Translations under genes and position numbers: made by a program
Assembly: GCA_964520785.1 (NCBI GenBank)
Contig: CAZFQG010000116.1
Span: 1 to 20,341, forward strand
Reading direction: 5' to 3'
Origin: CAZFQG01 sp964520785
GTDB lineage: Bacteria > Planctomycetota > Planctomycetia > Pirellulales > Thermoguttaceae
DNA: 20,341 bases
Notes under the pieces: generated by a model
The model's database searches: none
Seen by the model: the letters and a program-made list of their open reading frames with translations, nothing else
What the model was told of the DNA's origin: nothing
Part shown: positions 1 to 9,043 of the stretch, piece after piece
Layout of the letters: the number at the start of each line of letters is the position of its first letter
Numbering within the stretch: the first letter of the stretch is position 1

Positions 1-428
1 AAATATCGGATATATGTGCCAGATAAAACAGTGACTTCGCCCCCCCCGAACGGCACCATCTTCGCTGCTCTTTGAAAATCTGCCGGTGATTCGCCGTCCC
101 CCCCTGCCGGGCTGATTTCCGTCGGGCACAAGGCCCGCCCCTATGGCAATGCCGACCGGCGGCGCCGTGCCTTTCGCGGTTCGCCCCGTAAGAACTCATC
201 CCGAAATCGCTTCCGTGAGTCGCGCGGTTTGAGAAAGGGACGTCGCGAAGAACATGCTTCGCAAACGGCCGTTTTTTCGACGGGTGCCAAAAAGAAATCA
301 CTCCGTCGTGGTAGCCAGGCGAGAGTGAAGGCTGCCCACCGCACAATACCCCTCTACACACCCCTCCATGGAGTGGATAGGTCGAGCCGACTGCGAGCAC
401 CGCCGGCTCTATCGAAGATATTCAACGA
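1..428. other. Gene-poor region downstream of scpB
   Basis: No gene is supported here. The short open frames on either strand are rich in arginine and proline, have no recognisable domain and no ribosome binding site, and look like GC-rich noise. The stretch contains C-runs near positions 41-48 and 97-103 and a perfect 10-bp palindrome (CTCCATGGAG) at about 365-375. It lies downstream of the scpB stop, so it should hold the end of that transcript, but I see no hairpin followed by a U-run. Confidence 0.6.
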
Positions 429-1629
<1,201 letters not shown>

Positions 1630-1652
<23 letters not shown>

Positions 1653-1809
1653 TCTGCCGCTGAAGGCCTTTTGCACGCAGGTTGTGTGCCATTTGTCCGA
1701 TTTCCTTCGCGCCTCGAATTCCCACGTAGACCAACAAGAATGCGTACCACGCGATGGAGATGAAGATCAGGAAAGTCCAAACCCAGACAATTAAGGGGAG
1801 CTGCGTCAT
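1630..1809 (-). CDS. Small single-helix membrane protein, symporter-linked
   Basis: This 59-residue open frame begins with ATG at 1809 behind a clear Shine-Dalgarno sequence (GAGGG, 8 nt spacing) and ends with TGA. Residues 6-29 are strongly hydrophobic and aromatic (LIVWVWTFLIFISIAWYAFLLVYV), forming one transmembrane helix, followed by a basic, amphipathic tail (RGAKEIGQMAHNLRAKGLQRQ) likely to be cytoplasmic. It lies 85 bp downstream of the sodium:solute symporter on the same strand, and its 3' end overlaps the 5' end of scpB, so it is probably part of one transcript. I do not recognise a named family. Its place after the symporter suggests a small accessory subunit, but that is inference from position only. 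Short, well-initiated single-helix proteins like this are easily missed by annotation. Confidence 0.72.
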
Positions 1810-1894
1810 CTTTATTTCCCTCAGCCTCTAGTTTCCACTCGAAACCGTCCGCGATGTTAAACTGATCAACCGGAATCCCGATGCGATCCCGCTA

Positions 1895-3991
1895 CTATGA
1901 GTTTCCACGTTCTTCTCCCTCGGCGGTCGGAATCTCCCCGCAAATCCCAATTCCAAAAGCATTCCCAATCCACGATCCTACAATCATACCGCCAAAGGCA
2001 AGGGCGAACGCGCCGAGCCCGGCCGTCTCCGGCATGGAAAGGAATTCAAACGTCCGCGCGAGGACGCCGTACGCGGTTCCACCCAGAACCGACTCAAACC
2101 AAGTCATCCAAGCTTCGTTTTTCTTCACCACGTTCACGACTAGGAAAGCCAGGGGGCCGGATGCCCCCAAGATAATAGCCGCGTACCCACCACAACTATT
2201 CGCCTTTTTCCAGTACAGAGCCCCCGTCAGAAGGGCAAGAAGACTCGCCAAATAGATGTTCCCCGTAACCGACAGATAATCCCACGTATTCCCGGGAATT
2301 TGGTAGACCAATCCATAGAAGACCAGAAAGACCCCAATCGCCACGACCAGCGAACGCACAAGGAACAGGCGCCCCTTGTCCGAAAGAGGGAACCGCAGCA
2401 AGGGGATGATGAGGTCATTGTAAATGACGGTAGCCCAGGTAAGGAGATAGGAGCTGTCGGTCGACATCTCCGCGGCAAGCATCGCGGCCAGCACGATTCC
2501 GACGACTCCGATCGGCAGCACTTCTCTCACGAAGTGGGGCATCGCCTCAATCGGCTTGAGTTCGGCCGGCAGCCCGCCCTGCATATAGAAGAATACGAAA
2601 GCAGCCGCCCCCCATAACCCGGGCAACATCCAGCGACCGACCCAGAAGAAGGCCGTCCGGCGATAAATCCTCTTCGCGGTAAGTGAATCCTTCGCGGCGA
2701 GAACCCGCGAAATCGTGGTCTGCCAGGTGGTGACGACGGCCAAGGCGTGCAGGGATTGCCAGAAAATCCACCAGAAGCCGACCCCCTGCCTGCAAAACGG
2801 ATCCATTGGGTTGGTCATCGCGATCGTTTGGCCGGCGGACCCGTCATTCAATCGCGTGGGAACCCCGCGGGCGATCAGAAGCTCCTCGGGTTCACTGGGA
2901 GGCGACTTGATCAGTCTTGCCAGGTCGTTGGGGTCTAGGCCGGCGATGTAGTCGATTTTCCCGCCGGCGCCGGCCGTGGCGTTCTTCCGAATTAGTTCCT
3001 TTACTTCATCGATCTTCAGCACGACGGGCTCGTCGAAAGGTTGCGTCGCGTCATCCGGCTTCGAGATGCGGATTTCGTCGTTCACCGTATCCACGTAAAC
3101 CAACCGACAGGCGTTCCGGTGCCCTTCCCACGTTTTCTCGCAGATATTCGACCAACCGAAATGCGTAATGACCAGAATAGAGGTCAACACGATTCCAAAG
3201 CTCATGACGATGAACTGAATATAATCCGTCACCAGCACGGAGACCATTCCGCCGAGCACCGTGTAGAGCAGGACGATCGCCAGCAGCGAGATCATCGTCA
3301 GCTCCAGGGGACCGAACGTCACCGTCCCCCAGAAACCTTTGATCTCCCACCCAAACGTCGTGTCGGCCGGATCGGTTTCGCCGTGCGCGACGGCATTATC
3401 CGCCGACGCCTCCAGCGGCGCATCATTGTTCACGGCCGACGCTTCCGGCGCCGAATCAACCTCCAGACCGGTTTCCGTAGGGATGGGATCGCTTGGCAAA
3501 TCACTCGCTTCTATCTGCGCCGATTGTCTCCCACCCAGACCAGTCACGCCGACGATAAACTCACCCCCCACGCGTAGAAACACCCCCATGTTCAGTACGC
3601 CGCCCAGGATAATTACCAACCCCGCGAGCCAGCGCACTCGCACGCCGAATCGTTTCTCGAAAAGCTCCGGAATCGTAATGACGCCGGCTTTTCGGAGCGG
3701 ATCAATCACGAAACCGCTCATGCCGACCACGAACATGGCAACGGCCGTCAGTATGCCGGGCATCGCTCCCGTGAACCCCCCCGTGAAACCCTGTTCCGCG
3801 GTGTACATGACGGTGACGATGCCGAACTCGGTCGCCGCCAACGACGCGATTCCCATATTCATGTCCATCTCGCGACCGGCGACCGCGAAATCCTCGACGC
3901 CGCGCACGTAGCGCTTCATCCATACCCCGGCGATGATGCACCCGACGAGGTAGACGATAATGATGGTCCAGTCAATCGGCGAAAGGTACAT
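1895..3991 (-). CDS. Sodium:solute symporter (SSS family)
   Basis: A 698-residue integral membrane protein of the SSS/LeuT-fold family, which uses the sodium gradient to import solutes such as sugars, amino acids or carboxylates. The start at 3991 (MYLSPIDWTII) is chosen because GGGAG lies 6 nt upstream and a near-consensus promoter lies at 4041-4069; the longer frame back to 4111 would begin upstream of that promoter. Family features include the first helix, GREMDMNMGIASLAATEFG, the YTVLGGMVSVLVTDYIQF segment, and the ISRVLAAKD loop preceding further helices. Two long hydrophilic insertions stand out: residues ~153-215, rich in Ala, Asp, Glu and Pro, and residues ~282-392, a mixed-charge segment with four cysteines in or flanking it. 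Both interrupt loops between helices. The substrate cannot be told from sequence. The small membrane protein and scpB follow on the same strand. Confidence 0.9.
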   Translation of the reverse strand: MYLSPIDWTIIIVYLVGCIIAGVWMKRYVRGVEDFAVAGREMDMNMGIASLAATEFGIVTVMYTAEQGFTGGFTGAMPGILTAVAMFVVGMSGFVIDPLRKAGVITIPELFEKRFGVRVRWLAGLVIILGGVLNMGVFLRVGGEFIVGVTGLGGRQSAQIEASDLPSDPIPTETGLEVDSAPEASAVNNDAPLEASADNAVAHGETDPADTTFGWEIKGFWGTVTFGPLELTMISLLAIVLLYTVLGGMVSVLVTDYIQFIVMSFGIVLTSILVITHFGWSNICEKTWEGHRNACRLVYVDTVNDEIRISKPDDATQPFDEPVVLKIDEVKELIRKNATAGAGGKIDYIAGLDPNDLARLIKSPPSEPEELLIARGVPTRLNDGSAGQTIAMTNPMDPFCRQGVGFWWIFWQSLHALAVVTTWQTTISRVLAAKDSLTAKRIYRRTAFFWVGRWMLPGLWGAAAFVFFYMQGGLPAELKPIEAMPHFVREVLPIGVVGIVLAAMLAAEMSTDSSYLLTWATVIYNDLIIPLLRFPLSDKGRLFLVRSLVVAIGVFLVFYGLVYQIPGNTWDYLSVTGNIYLASLLALLTGALYWKKANSCGGYAAIILGASGPLAFLVVNVVKKNEAWMTWFESVLGGTAYGVLARTFEFLSMPETAGLGAFALAFGGMIVGSWIGNAFGIGICGEIPTAEGEERGNS

Positions 3992-4040
3992 GGACAACTC
4001 CCGAAAATCGGAACAGAACGGTTTCGTTGGCGAATTCGAG

Positions 4041-4069
4041 AGTATAGACAAGCGGGGGAGGCGAGTCAA
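4041..4069 (-). promoter_or_regulatory. Sigma70-type promoter of the symporter gene
   Basis: On the minus strand a -35 element TTGACT (4069-4064) and a -10 element TATACT (4046-4041) are separated by exactly 17 bp. They match the consensus hexamers at 5 of 6 positions each. Transcription would begin near 4034, about 40 nt before the ATG at 3991. This supports the shorter start of the symporter. Confidence 0.75.
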
Positions 4070-4362
4070 CGCCTCCACGATCAGCCTGCTCATTTTGTCC
4101 GGCTTTCCCACCCTGCTGCTCTATTCGGCCGTTTTGTCGTTGACCCAGATTGGCCGATTAGTCATAATCGAGTTCGTGTCGGCAATGGTTGCCGGCACAC
4201 CACGGCCAGCCAATCGTCGCGGAAAGTAACGGCGCGAATGCGGTAGATCCGGCTCAGCCGCTCGCCGGCGCGGGCCGGCGTGCCGGACGAGGTAACGCCG
4301 CGGCGGCGCGAGATCGAGGTGAAACCCGGCGGAGAGACGATGTCAATCGTGGAGGTACCGGC

Positions 4363-4578
4363 ATGAACGAATTGGCGCAACGGCCAAGCAGGGACCAGGT
4401 GATGGAAGAGCTTAGACCCTTTCCGGCCGAGCGGGGAGGCGTCCACCCTCTTCAATCGCTGGGCTGCTTCGGTTCGATCGCGAGAGGGAAGGCGACGACC
4501 GAAAGTGATGTCAAAACTCTTTCTTCCAAATACTCCGTACGCCGGCTCGGGACAGGGTGTCGGAACCTTTCCCGCTGA
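4363..4578 (+). pseudogene. Truncated MNT-type nucleotidyltransferase remnant
   Basis: A 71-codon frame starts with ATG at 4363, 7 nt after a strong GGAGG Shine-Dalgarno sequence. Residues 1-50 look like the N-terminus of a minimal nucleotidyltransferase, the antitoxin partner of HEPN toxins: a helical lead (MNELAQRPSRDQVMEELR) and then the nucleotide-binding signature LGCFGSIARGKATTESDV, matching the family pattern GSxxRGxxxxxSDxDL. The match stops exactly there. The second catalytic aspartate is replaced by lysine, and the remaining 20 residues do not look like the family, which normally runs to about 100 residues. No HEPN gene is adjacent. I therefore call it a broken gene, though a short product could still be translated. 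It lies just upstream of, and on the same strand as, the GH99-like gene. Confidence 0.65.
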
Positions 4579-4639
4579 TGTTTCCAAGCTTGCATTCAAG
4601 CCCGTAGCCTTACCCATAAACCTCCCCGAGAGGAAGACC

Positions 4640-6367
4640 ATGACGAAGACCATGAGAACGCCACGGAACCTTTGGCTTGCCATCGTTCTTCTGATTCTCT
4701 CGACCGCATGGCGTGCCACGGCCGGCGGCCAGTCGGTTCCAGGATTTGCCGGGCCGGCGGTCGACGCCCTGGGCCGCCGCCTTCCCGTCGCCGGCGAGGT
4801 CCGCGAGTTTCAGCCGGAAAAGTACGTCGGCATATTCTACTTCCTTTGGCTCGATCTTCCTTCCGTCTTGGATAATTCGAAGATTCTCGCGGAGAACCCC
4901 GATGCGGGAAAGCTGGCGACAAGCCCCCCTTGGGGTAAGATCCATGAATACCATTTCTGGGGAGAACCCCTTTTCGGGTACTACCGCAGCCACGACCCTT
5001 GGGTTCTCCGCCGTCACGCCTACCTACTGGCCGACGCGGGAGTCGATTTCCTGGTTTTCGACGCGACCAATGCGGTGACCTACGACCATGTCGTCGATGC
5101 CTTGTGCGAGGAGTTCGAACGACTTCGCGCCGCCAGGGAGGCCGTCCCCAAGATCACCTTCATGACGAACACGGCCGCGGGACGCACGGCAAGACACCTC
5201 TGGGAGCGTCTTTACAAGCCGGGCCGCTACCGTGAATCGTGGTTCCATTGGCAAGGCAAGCCCCTGTTGATTTGCGATCCTGAGGAAGCGGACGACGAAC
5301 TCAAGGCCTTCTTCACGCTCCGCAAGGCGCACTGGCCGTTCGAACTGGTCAACACCCACAACGCGTGGCACTGGGAGGCGATCTACCCCCAGGTCTACTC
5401 CTACGACACCGATCCCGAAAAACCGGAACAAGTCAACGTCTCGGTAGGTCAGAACCTCCACCAGAAGGACGGCCGCGTCGAGATGATGAGCACCGGCCAC
5501 GCGCGCGGGCGCAGCTTCCACAATGGCAAGATGGACCGCTCGAAAGACGCCTATCTCCACGGCCATAACTTCCAGGAGCAGTGGGAGAGAGCCTTTGAAC
5601 TCGATCCCGAGGTGGTCTTCATCACCGGCTGGAACGAGTGGATCGCAATGCGGCTGGGGGAGATGTCCCACCCGCCGATCTTCTGCGACCAATACGACAC
5701 CGAATTCAGCCGCGACGTCGAGATGATGCGCGGCGGGTACGGCGACAATTACTACTATCAGATGGTCGCCAATATCCGGCGGTTCAAGGGACTTCCGCGG
5801 CGATCACAAACCGCGGCGGAGAAGACGATCGCCATCGACGGTCCCTTCAACCAGTGGGACGCCGTCTCGCACGTCTACCGCGACCACGTATTCGAAACGC
5901 TCCCCCGCGATTTCCCCGGTTGCGGAAATCTCCACTATACCGAGACGAGCGGCCGCAACGATCTCGTTTCCTTCAAGGTCGCCCACGACGCGGAAAACGT
6001 CTACTTCCTGGCCGAAACTCGAGAACCCTTGACCGACTCCGCCGGCGAGCACTGGATGAACTTGGCGGTCGACGTTCGTGGGGGCGGTTCGTTCCTGGTC
6101 AACCGCGACCACGAAGACTCCGCACGGACCCTTCTGGAGCGGAAGGACGGCGGCACCTGGATGAAGATCGCCACGATTCCCTATCGCGCCGAAGGGAATC
6201 GGCTCCATCTGGCCGTCCCCAGGAAGACTCTGGGCCTCGCCGGAAACGACTTCTCCATTGAGTTCCAATGGGCCGATAACGTCTCCCTCACCGGACCCAT
6301 CGAGGACCGTTACCTCCGTGGCGACGTCGCTCCGGAAGGCCGATTCCGGTATTACTACGGCAGGTAG
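4640..6367 (+). CDS. Secreted GH99-like protein with C-terminal CBM9-like domain
   Basis: A 575-residue protein beginning at an ATG with GAGAGGAAG just upstream. Residues 1-29 form a signal peptide (basic MTKTMRTPRN, then a hydrophobic core ending in ATAGG). The body (about 50-385) resembles the GH99/GH71/WbsX-like alpha/beta barrel group: YVGIFYFLW at the first strand, HDPWVLRRHAYLLADAGVDFLVFDATNA, and ITGWNEW at residues 328-334, a hallmark near the active site. Known GH99 enzymes are endo-acting mannosidases or mannanases; relatives without proven activity also exist, so substrate is not assigned. Residues ~394-575 (IAIDGPFNQWDAVSHVY, VYFLAETRE, WMNLAVDV, FSIEFQWADN) look like a CBM9/DOMON-type carbohydrate-binding beta-sandwich. 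It is probably exported to the periplasm and is monocistronic, with no gene close behind. Confidence 0.75.
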   Translation: MTKTMRTPRNLWLAIVLLILSTAWRATAGGQSVPGFAGPAVDALGRRLPVAGEVREFQPEKYVGIFYFLWLDLPSVLDNSKILAENPDAGKLATSPPWGKIHEYHFWGEPLFGYYRSHDPWVLRRHAYLLADAGVDFLVFDATNAVTYDHVVDALCEEFERLRAAREAVPKITFMTNTAAGRTARHLWERLYKPGRYRESWFHWQGKPLLICDPEEADDELKAFFTLRKAHWPFELVNTHNAWHWEAIYPQVYSYDTDPEKPEQVNVSVGQNLHQKDGRVEMMSTGHARGRSFHNGKMDRSKDAYLHGHNFQEQWERAFELDPEVVFITGWNEWIAMRLGEMSHPPIFCDQYDTEFSRDVEMMRGGYGDNYYYQMVANIRRFKGLPRRSQTAAEKTIAIDGPFNQWDAVSHVYRDHVFETLPRDFPGCGNLHYTETSGRNDLVSFKVAHDAENVYFLAETREPLTDSAGEHWMNLAVDVRGGGSFLVNRDHEDSARTLLERKDGGTWMKIATIPYRAEGNRLHLAVPRKTLGLAGNDFSIEFQWADNVSLTGPIEDRYLRGDVAPEGRFRYYYGR

Positions 6368-6552
6368 CCGCCTCGCCGGAAGCGGCATACCACTCGGCGA
6401 TGCCGGATACGCCATTGCGGATGACAAGACCCGCAATCGAAGTCGAATTTGGGAATTGGATTCTCGAATCCAGCGAGATGAAAAGACCATTGGAGGGGTT
6501 CGTCCGACTCGGCCGTACGGAACAATCCGGCCGAATACCCACCCTGGCCCCG

Positions 6553-6576
6553 GGCGATGTGGCGATGTGGCGATGT
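6553..6576 (+). repeat. Three tandem copies of an 8-bp motif
   Basis: GGCGATGT occurs three times without spacers at 6553-6560, 6561-6568 and 6569-6576, ending 18 bp before the -35 element of the kinase promoter. It could be a binding site array or simply slippage; the sequence alone does not decide. Confidence 0.7.
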
Positions 6577-6594
6577 CCAGGAAATCTTGGATCG

Positions 6595-6623
6595 TTGACA
6601 CGCGAACCAAATACTATTATACT
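6595..6623 (+). promoter_or_regulatory. Consensus sigma70-type promoter of the kinase gene
   Basis: A perfect -35 hexamer TTGACA (6595-6600), a 17-bp spacer and TATACT (6618-6623, one mismatch to TATAAT) form an almost ideal housekeeping promoter. The start of transcription would fall near 6630, about 124 nt before the kinase ATG, leaving a sizeable leader. Confidence 0.8.
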
Positions 6624-6753
6624 CGAAAGGGTCGAATATTCCGCTTTTTTTCGAGCGGCGAGAGACGACGTGGTCGGCGGCCTTTCGTTGGGCACCCGCT
6701 GAAGGGTTCATGTCGCTCGGTGCCGCGATTCCGCGTTCCCCTGGCCCCATTCC

Positions 6754-8448
6754 ATGGATGACTCACAACCGACAGTCGCTTATATCCCGGACAAGGACCG
6801 CGATAGCGGTGCGTCGACCGGGGTGTCGCGAGCGAAAGTCGGGTTGATTGAAGGCCAAGGTCGAGGATTCGCGGAAGAAACGGCCGAGTTGCTGCGACGA
6901 CGGTTGCGAGCGGCGACGCTGGCGATGACGGTCGCGTTCGGCGCGTCGTTCATCCTCCTTCTGCCCTGCGGTGCTCCGTTTTTCGTGTTCCGTTGTCTCA
7001 CACTGCTCCTCCTCTTATCCGTATTGTTCGTGCTCCGTGGCGAACGGGAATTCTCATTAGGACGACTCCGCGCGGTCGAGCTGTTCGTCTTCGCGGCGAT
7101 CGCCGTGCAGTTGATGGTGATGATGTACTCGAGAATGGCGTGGTTCATCGGCGAAGGGGACGAGGTCTCGGCGCTGGCTTCGCAGAACGCGTTTCACGCC
7201 GCGTTCGTCATCGTCCTCTTCACCTACGCCATCTTCATCCCGAACCCCTGGAAACGGGCATGTCTGGTTCTCTTCACGTTGGCCTGCGCGCCTTACCTCG
7301 TGATGTTTCTCCTATGTTGGGGAGTGCCGGGGGCCGGAGATATCCTCACTTCCGCCCAGACCGAAAAATCCCTCCCACTCCCGTTCGTCGCCGCCGTGAT
7401 CGCCGCGTTCGGCGCGCACACCATCGGCACCGTGCGACACGAGGCATTCAAGGCGAGGCAGTTCGGGCAATACCGGCTGAAGGAGAAGATCGGATCCGGA
7501 GGAATGGGAGAGGTATATCACGCGGAGCATCGCATGCTCAAGCGGCCCTGCGCCTTGAAGCTGATTCGCGCGGAAAGCGCCGCCGCCGCCGACGTGGTCC
7601 GCCGCTTTGAAAAAGAAGTCCGCGCTACCGCCAGGCTTTCCCATTTCAACACCGTGGAAATCTTCGACTACGGCCGCACCGAAGACGGCACGTTCTATTA
7701 CGTCATGGAGTTTTTGCCGGGGTTGACGCTCGAACAGCTCGTTCGGCGATACGGGCCGCTCTCGCCGGGCCGGGCCGTTTATCTTCTGTCTCAGACGTGC
7801 GGTTCGCTCGAAGAGGCGCACGCCGCGGGACTCATCCATCGCGACATCAAGCCGGCTAATATCTTCGCCGCCAAAAAGGGAGGGATGTACGACGTCGCGA
7901 AACTGCTTGATTTCGGCCTGGTCCGAGAGACGGACGGCGCCGCGAAAGGGGGCGCCGCGCCGCGAAGGGAGGGCTTCAGCGGGTCCCCCTTGTATATGGC
8001 TCCCGAGCAGGTGACTTCCTACGAGTCGGTCGACGGCCGGTGCGACATCTATTCGCTCGGCGCGGTCGCCTATTTCCTCGTCACCGGCGAACCGCCGTTC
8101 GTGGGTTTCAGCGTGAGTGAAGTCCTCCGAGCCCACGCGAACGAGGATGTGCTCCCCCCCAGTAAAGTAGCGCCGTCGGTCCCCGGCGATCTCGAAGCGG
8201 TCATCATGCGATGTCTGTCGAAGGATCCGCGGGAACGTTACGCGGACGCGTCGAGCCTGAAGCAGGCTCTTCTGGCCTGCCGGTGCGCCGCGGAGTGGAA
8301 CGACGACGCTGCCCGGGAGTGGTGGAAACGCCACGAAGCCGAAAAAGCCGACCTGCCCGACGAGGGGACCGATGGGATTCCATTGCGTCCGAAGTCGCCG
8401 GATACCACGCGAGAGACGGCCGATTTCAACGCCTCGACCCAGGAGTGA
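6754..8448 (+). CDS. Membrane Ser/Thr protein kinase with N-terminal helix bundle
   Basis: A 564-residue Hanks-type (PknB-like) kinase. Residues 56-225 contain about six hydrophobic helices (roughly 57-73, 78-94, 106-126, 144-162, 167-190, 208-226). The kinase domain follows from about 238 to 510, with all core motifs: glycine loop GSGGMGEV at 247-254, lysine K269, Glu288 in the C-helix, HRDIKPAN with catalytic D364, DFG at 386-388, APE at 416-418 and DIYSLG from 431. It should be active and cytoplasmic, phosphorylating serine or threonine. The membrane bundle lies N-terminal to the kinase, whereas many bacterial PknB-like enzymes carry one helix after the kinase and an external sensor domain. 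The C-terminal ~50 residues are charged and look disordered. No strong Shine-Dalgarno is seen; the ATG is chosen as the first in frame after the promoter. It converges on the lipoprotein gene, 31 bp away. Confidence 0.92.
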   Translation: MDDSQPTVAYIPDKDRDSGASTGVSRAKVGLIEGQGRGFAEETAELLRRRLRAATLAMTVAFGASFILLLPCGAPFFVFRCLTLLLLLSVLFVLRGEREFSLGRLRAVELFVFAAIAVQLMVMMYSRMAWFIGEGDEVSALASQNAFHAAFVIVLFTYAIFIPNPWKRACLVLFTLACAPYLVMFLLCWGVPGAGDILTSAQTEKSLPLPFVAAVIAAFGAHTIGTVRHEAFKARQFGQYRLKEKIGSGGMGEVYHAEHRMLKRPCALKLIRAESAAAADVVRRFEKEVRATARLSHFNTVEIFDYGRTEDGTFYYVMEFLPGLTLEQLVRRYGPLSPGRAVYLLSQTCGSLEEAHAAGLIHRDIKPANIFAAKKGGMYDVAKLLDFGLVRETDGAAKGGAAPRREGFSGSPLYMAPEQVTSYESVDGRCDIYSLGAVAYFLVTGEPPFVGFSVSEVLRAHANEDVLPPSKVAPSVPGDLEAVIMRCLSKDPRERYADASSLKQALLACRCAAEWNDDAAREWWKRHEAEKADLPDEGTDGIPLRPKSPDTTRETADFNASTQE

Positions 8449-8479
8449 GAACGGACGGGGCCCCCGCGGCGGCGGAGTC

Positions 8480-8935
8480 CTACTTCGACGTCAACTCGAA
8501 ATCGATATCGTCCCCCGCTTCCCGCACGGTCGCTTTGAGAATGGTGGAGCTGGGATGGCTGTACTTGGCGGGGAGGATTTGTCTTGTCGGAGTCGTCATG
8601 GGGTCGAAGTTCTTTCCGCCGGCGGTGGAACCGTCCGGCGCAACCGCCTTGCCGATGGTTACCCGATACTCTCCGACGGGCGCACCCTCCCCCATATGGC
8701 GCGAACTGAGGCTATAGCGGCCCCTCGAGTCCGTCTTGCCGAAGGCCTGCGTTCCCCGGGTCTCCCCGACCGGGCTGAAGAAGACGACGGCCTCGCTTAA
8801 CGGTTGCCCATCCAGCTTGACGGTGCCGGTGACCGGCACCAAGTCCGGAAGATTCGGGTCCTTTTTGCCACACCCGCCGACGGCCGCGGTCGCAGTCAGA
8901 ACCATGACCAAAAAGAATATCTTGTTTCCGTGCAT
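8480..8935 (-). CDS. Carboxypeptidase-regulatory-like lipoprotein
   Basis: A 151-residue lipoprotein. Residues 1-22 make a type II signal with the lipobox AVGGC, so Cys22 should be lipidated. The rest is a single transthyretin-like/carboxypeptidase regulatory beta-sandwich: VTGTVKLDGQPLSEAVVFFSPVG, then GKTDSRGRYSL and GEYRVTIGK. Such small lipoproteins are very common in planctomycetes, commonly directly behind a DUF1559 gene, as here (108 bp downstream on the same strand). The function of the pair is not established; an envelope location is expected. There is a purine-rich stretch (AGAGAAG) upstream of the ATG. Confidence 0.88.
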   Translation of the reverse strand: MHGNKIFFLVMVLTATAAVGGCGKKDPNLPDLVPVTGTVKLDGQPLSEAVVFFSPVGETRGTQAFGKTDSRGRYSLSSRHMGEGAPVGEYRVTIGKAVAPDGSTAGGKNFDPMTTPTRQILPAKYSHPSSTILKATVREAGDDIDFELTSK

Positions 8936-9043
8936 TCCCGCTTCTCTCTTGCCGATCCATACGTACTCGTTAACCGCCGGAAAAAGCCGCTCGCCTTCGA
9001 TTCGCCGCGCGGGCGCGAAAGGGAGTTGGCCCCGCGTCCGCGA

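Larger units (their letters stand above)
6368..6753 (+). other. Intergenic region with kinase promoter and 8-bp triplicate
   Basis: No gene is supported in this 386-bp gap between the GH99-like gene and the kinase. It holds the kinase promoter at 6595-6623 and three head-to-tail copies of GGCGATGT at 6553-6576. The open frames crossing it run out of phase with each other and show no domain. Confidence 0.6.

Noticed and set aside
3992..4111. N-terminal extension of the symporter
   Set aside because: It overlaps the promoter at 4041-4069, lacks a ribosome site and is not hydrophobic like the first helix.
4367..4719. Minus-strand frame running from the signal peptide of the GH99-like gene into the upstream gap
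   Set aside because: It is antisense to the GH99-like start and MNT remnant, and has no recognisable domain; only its downstream part is listed as a weak finding.
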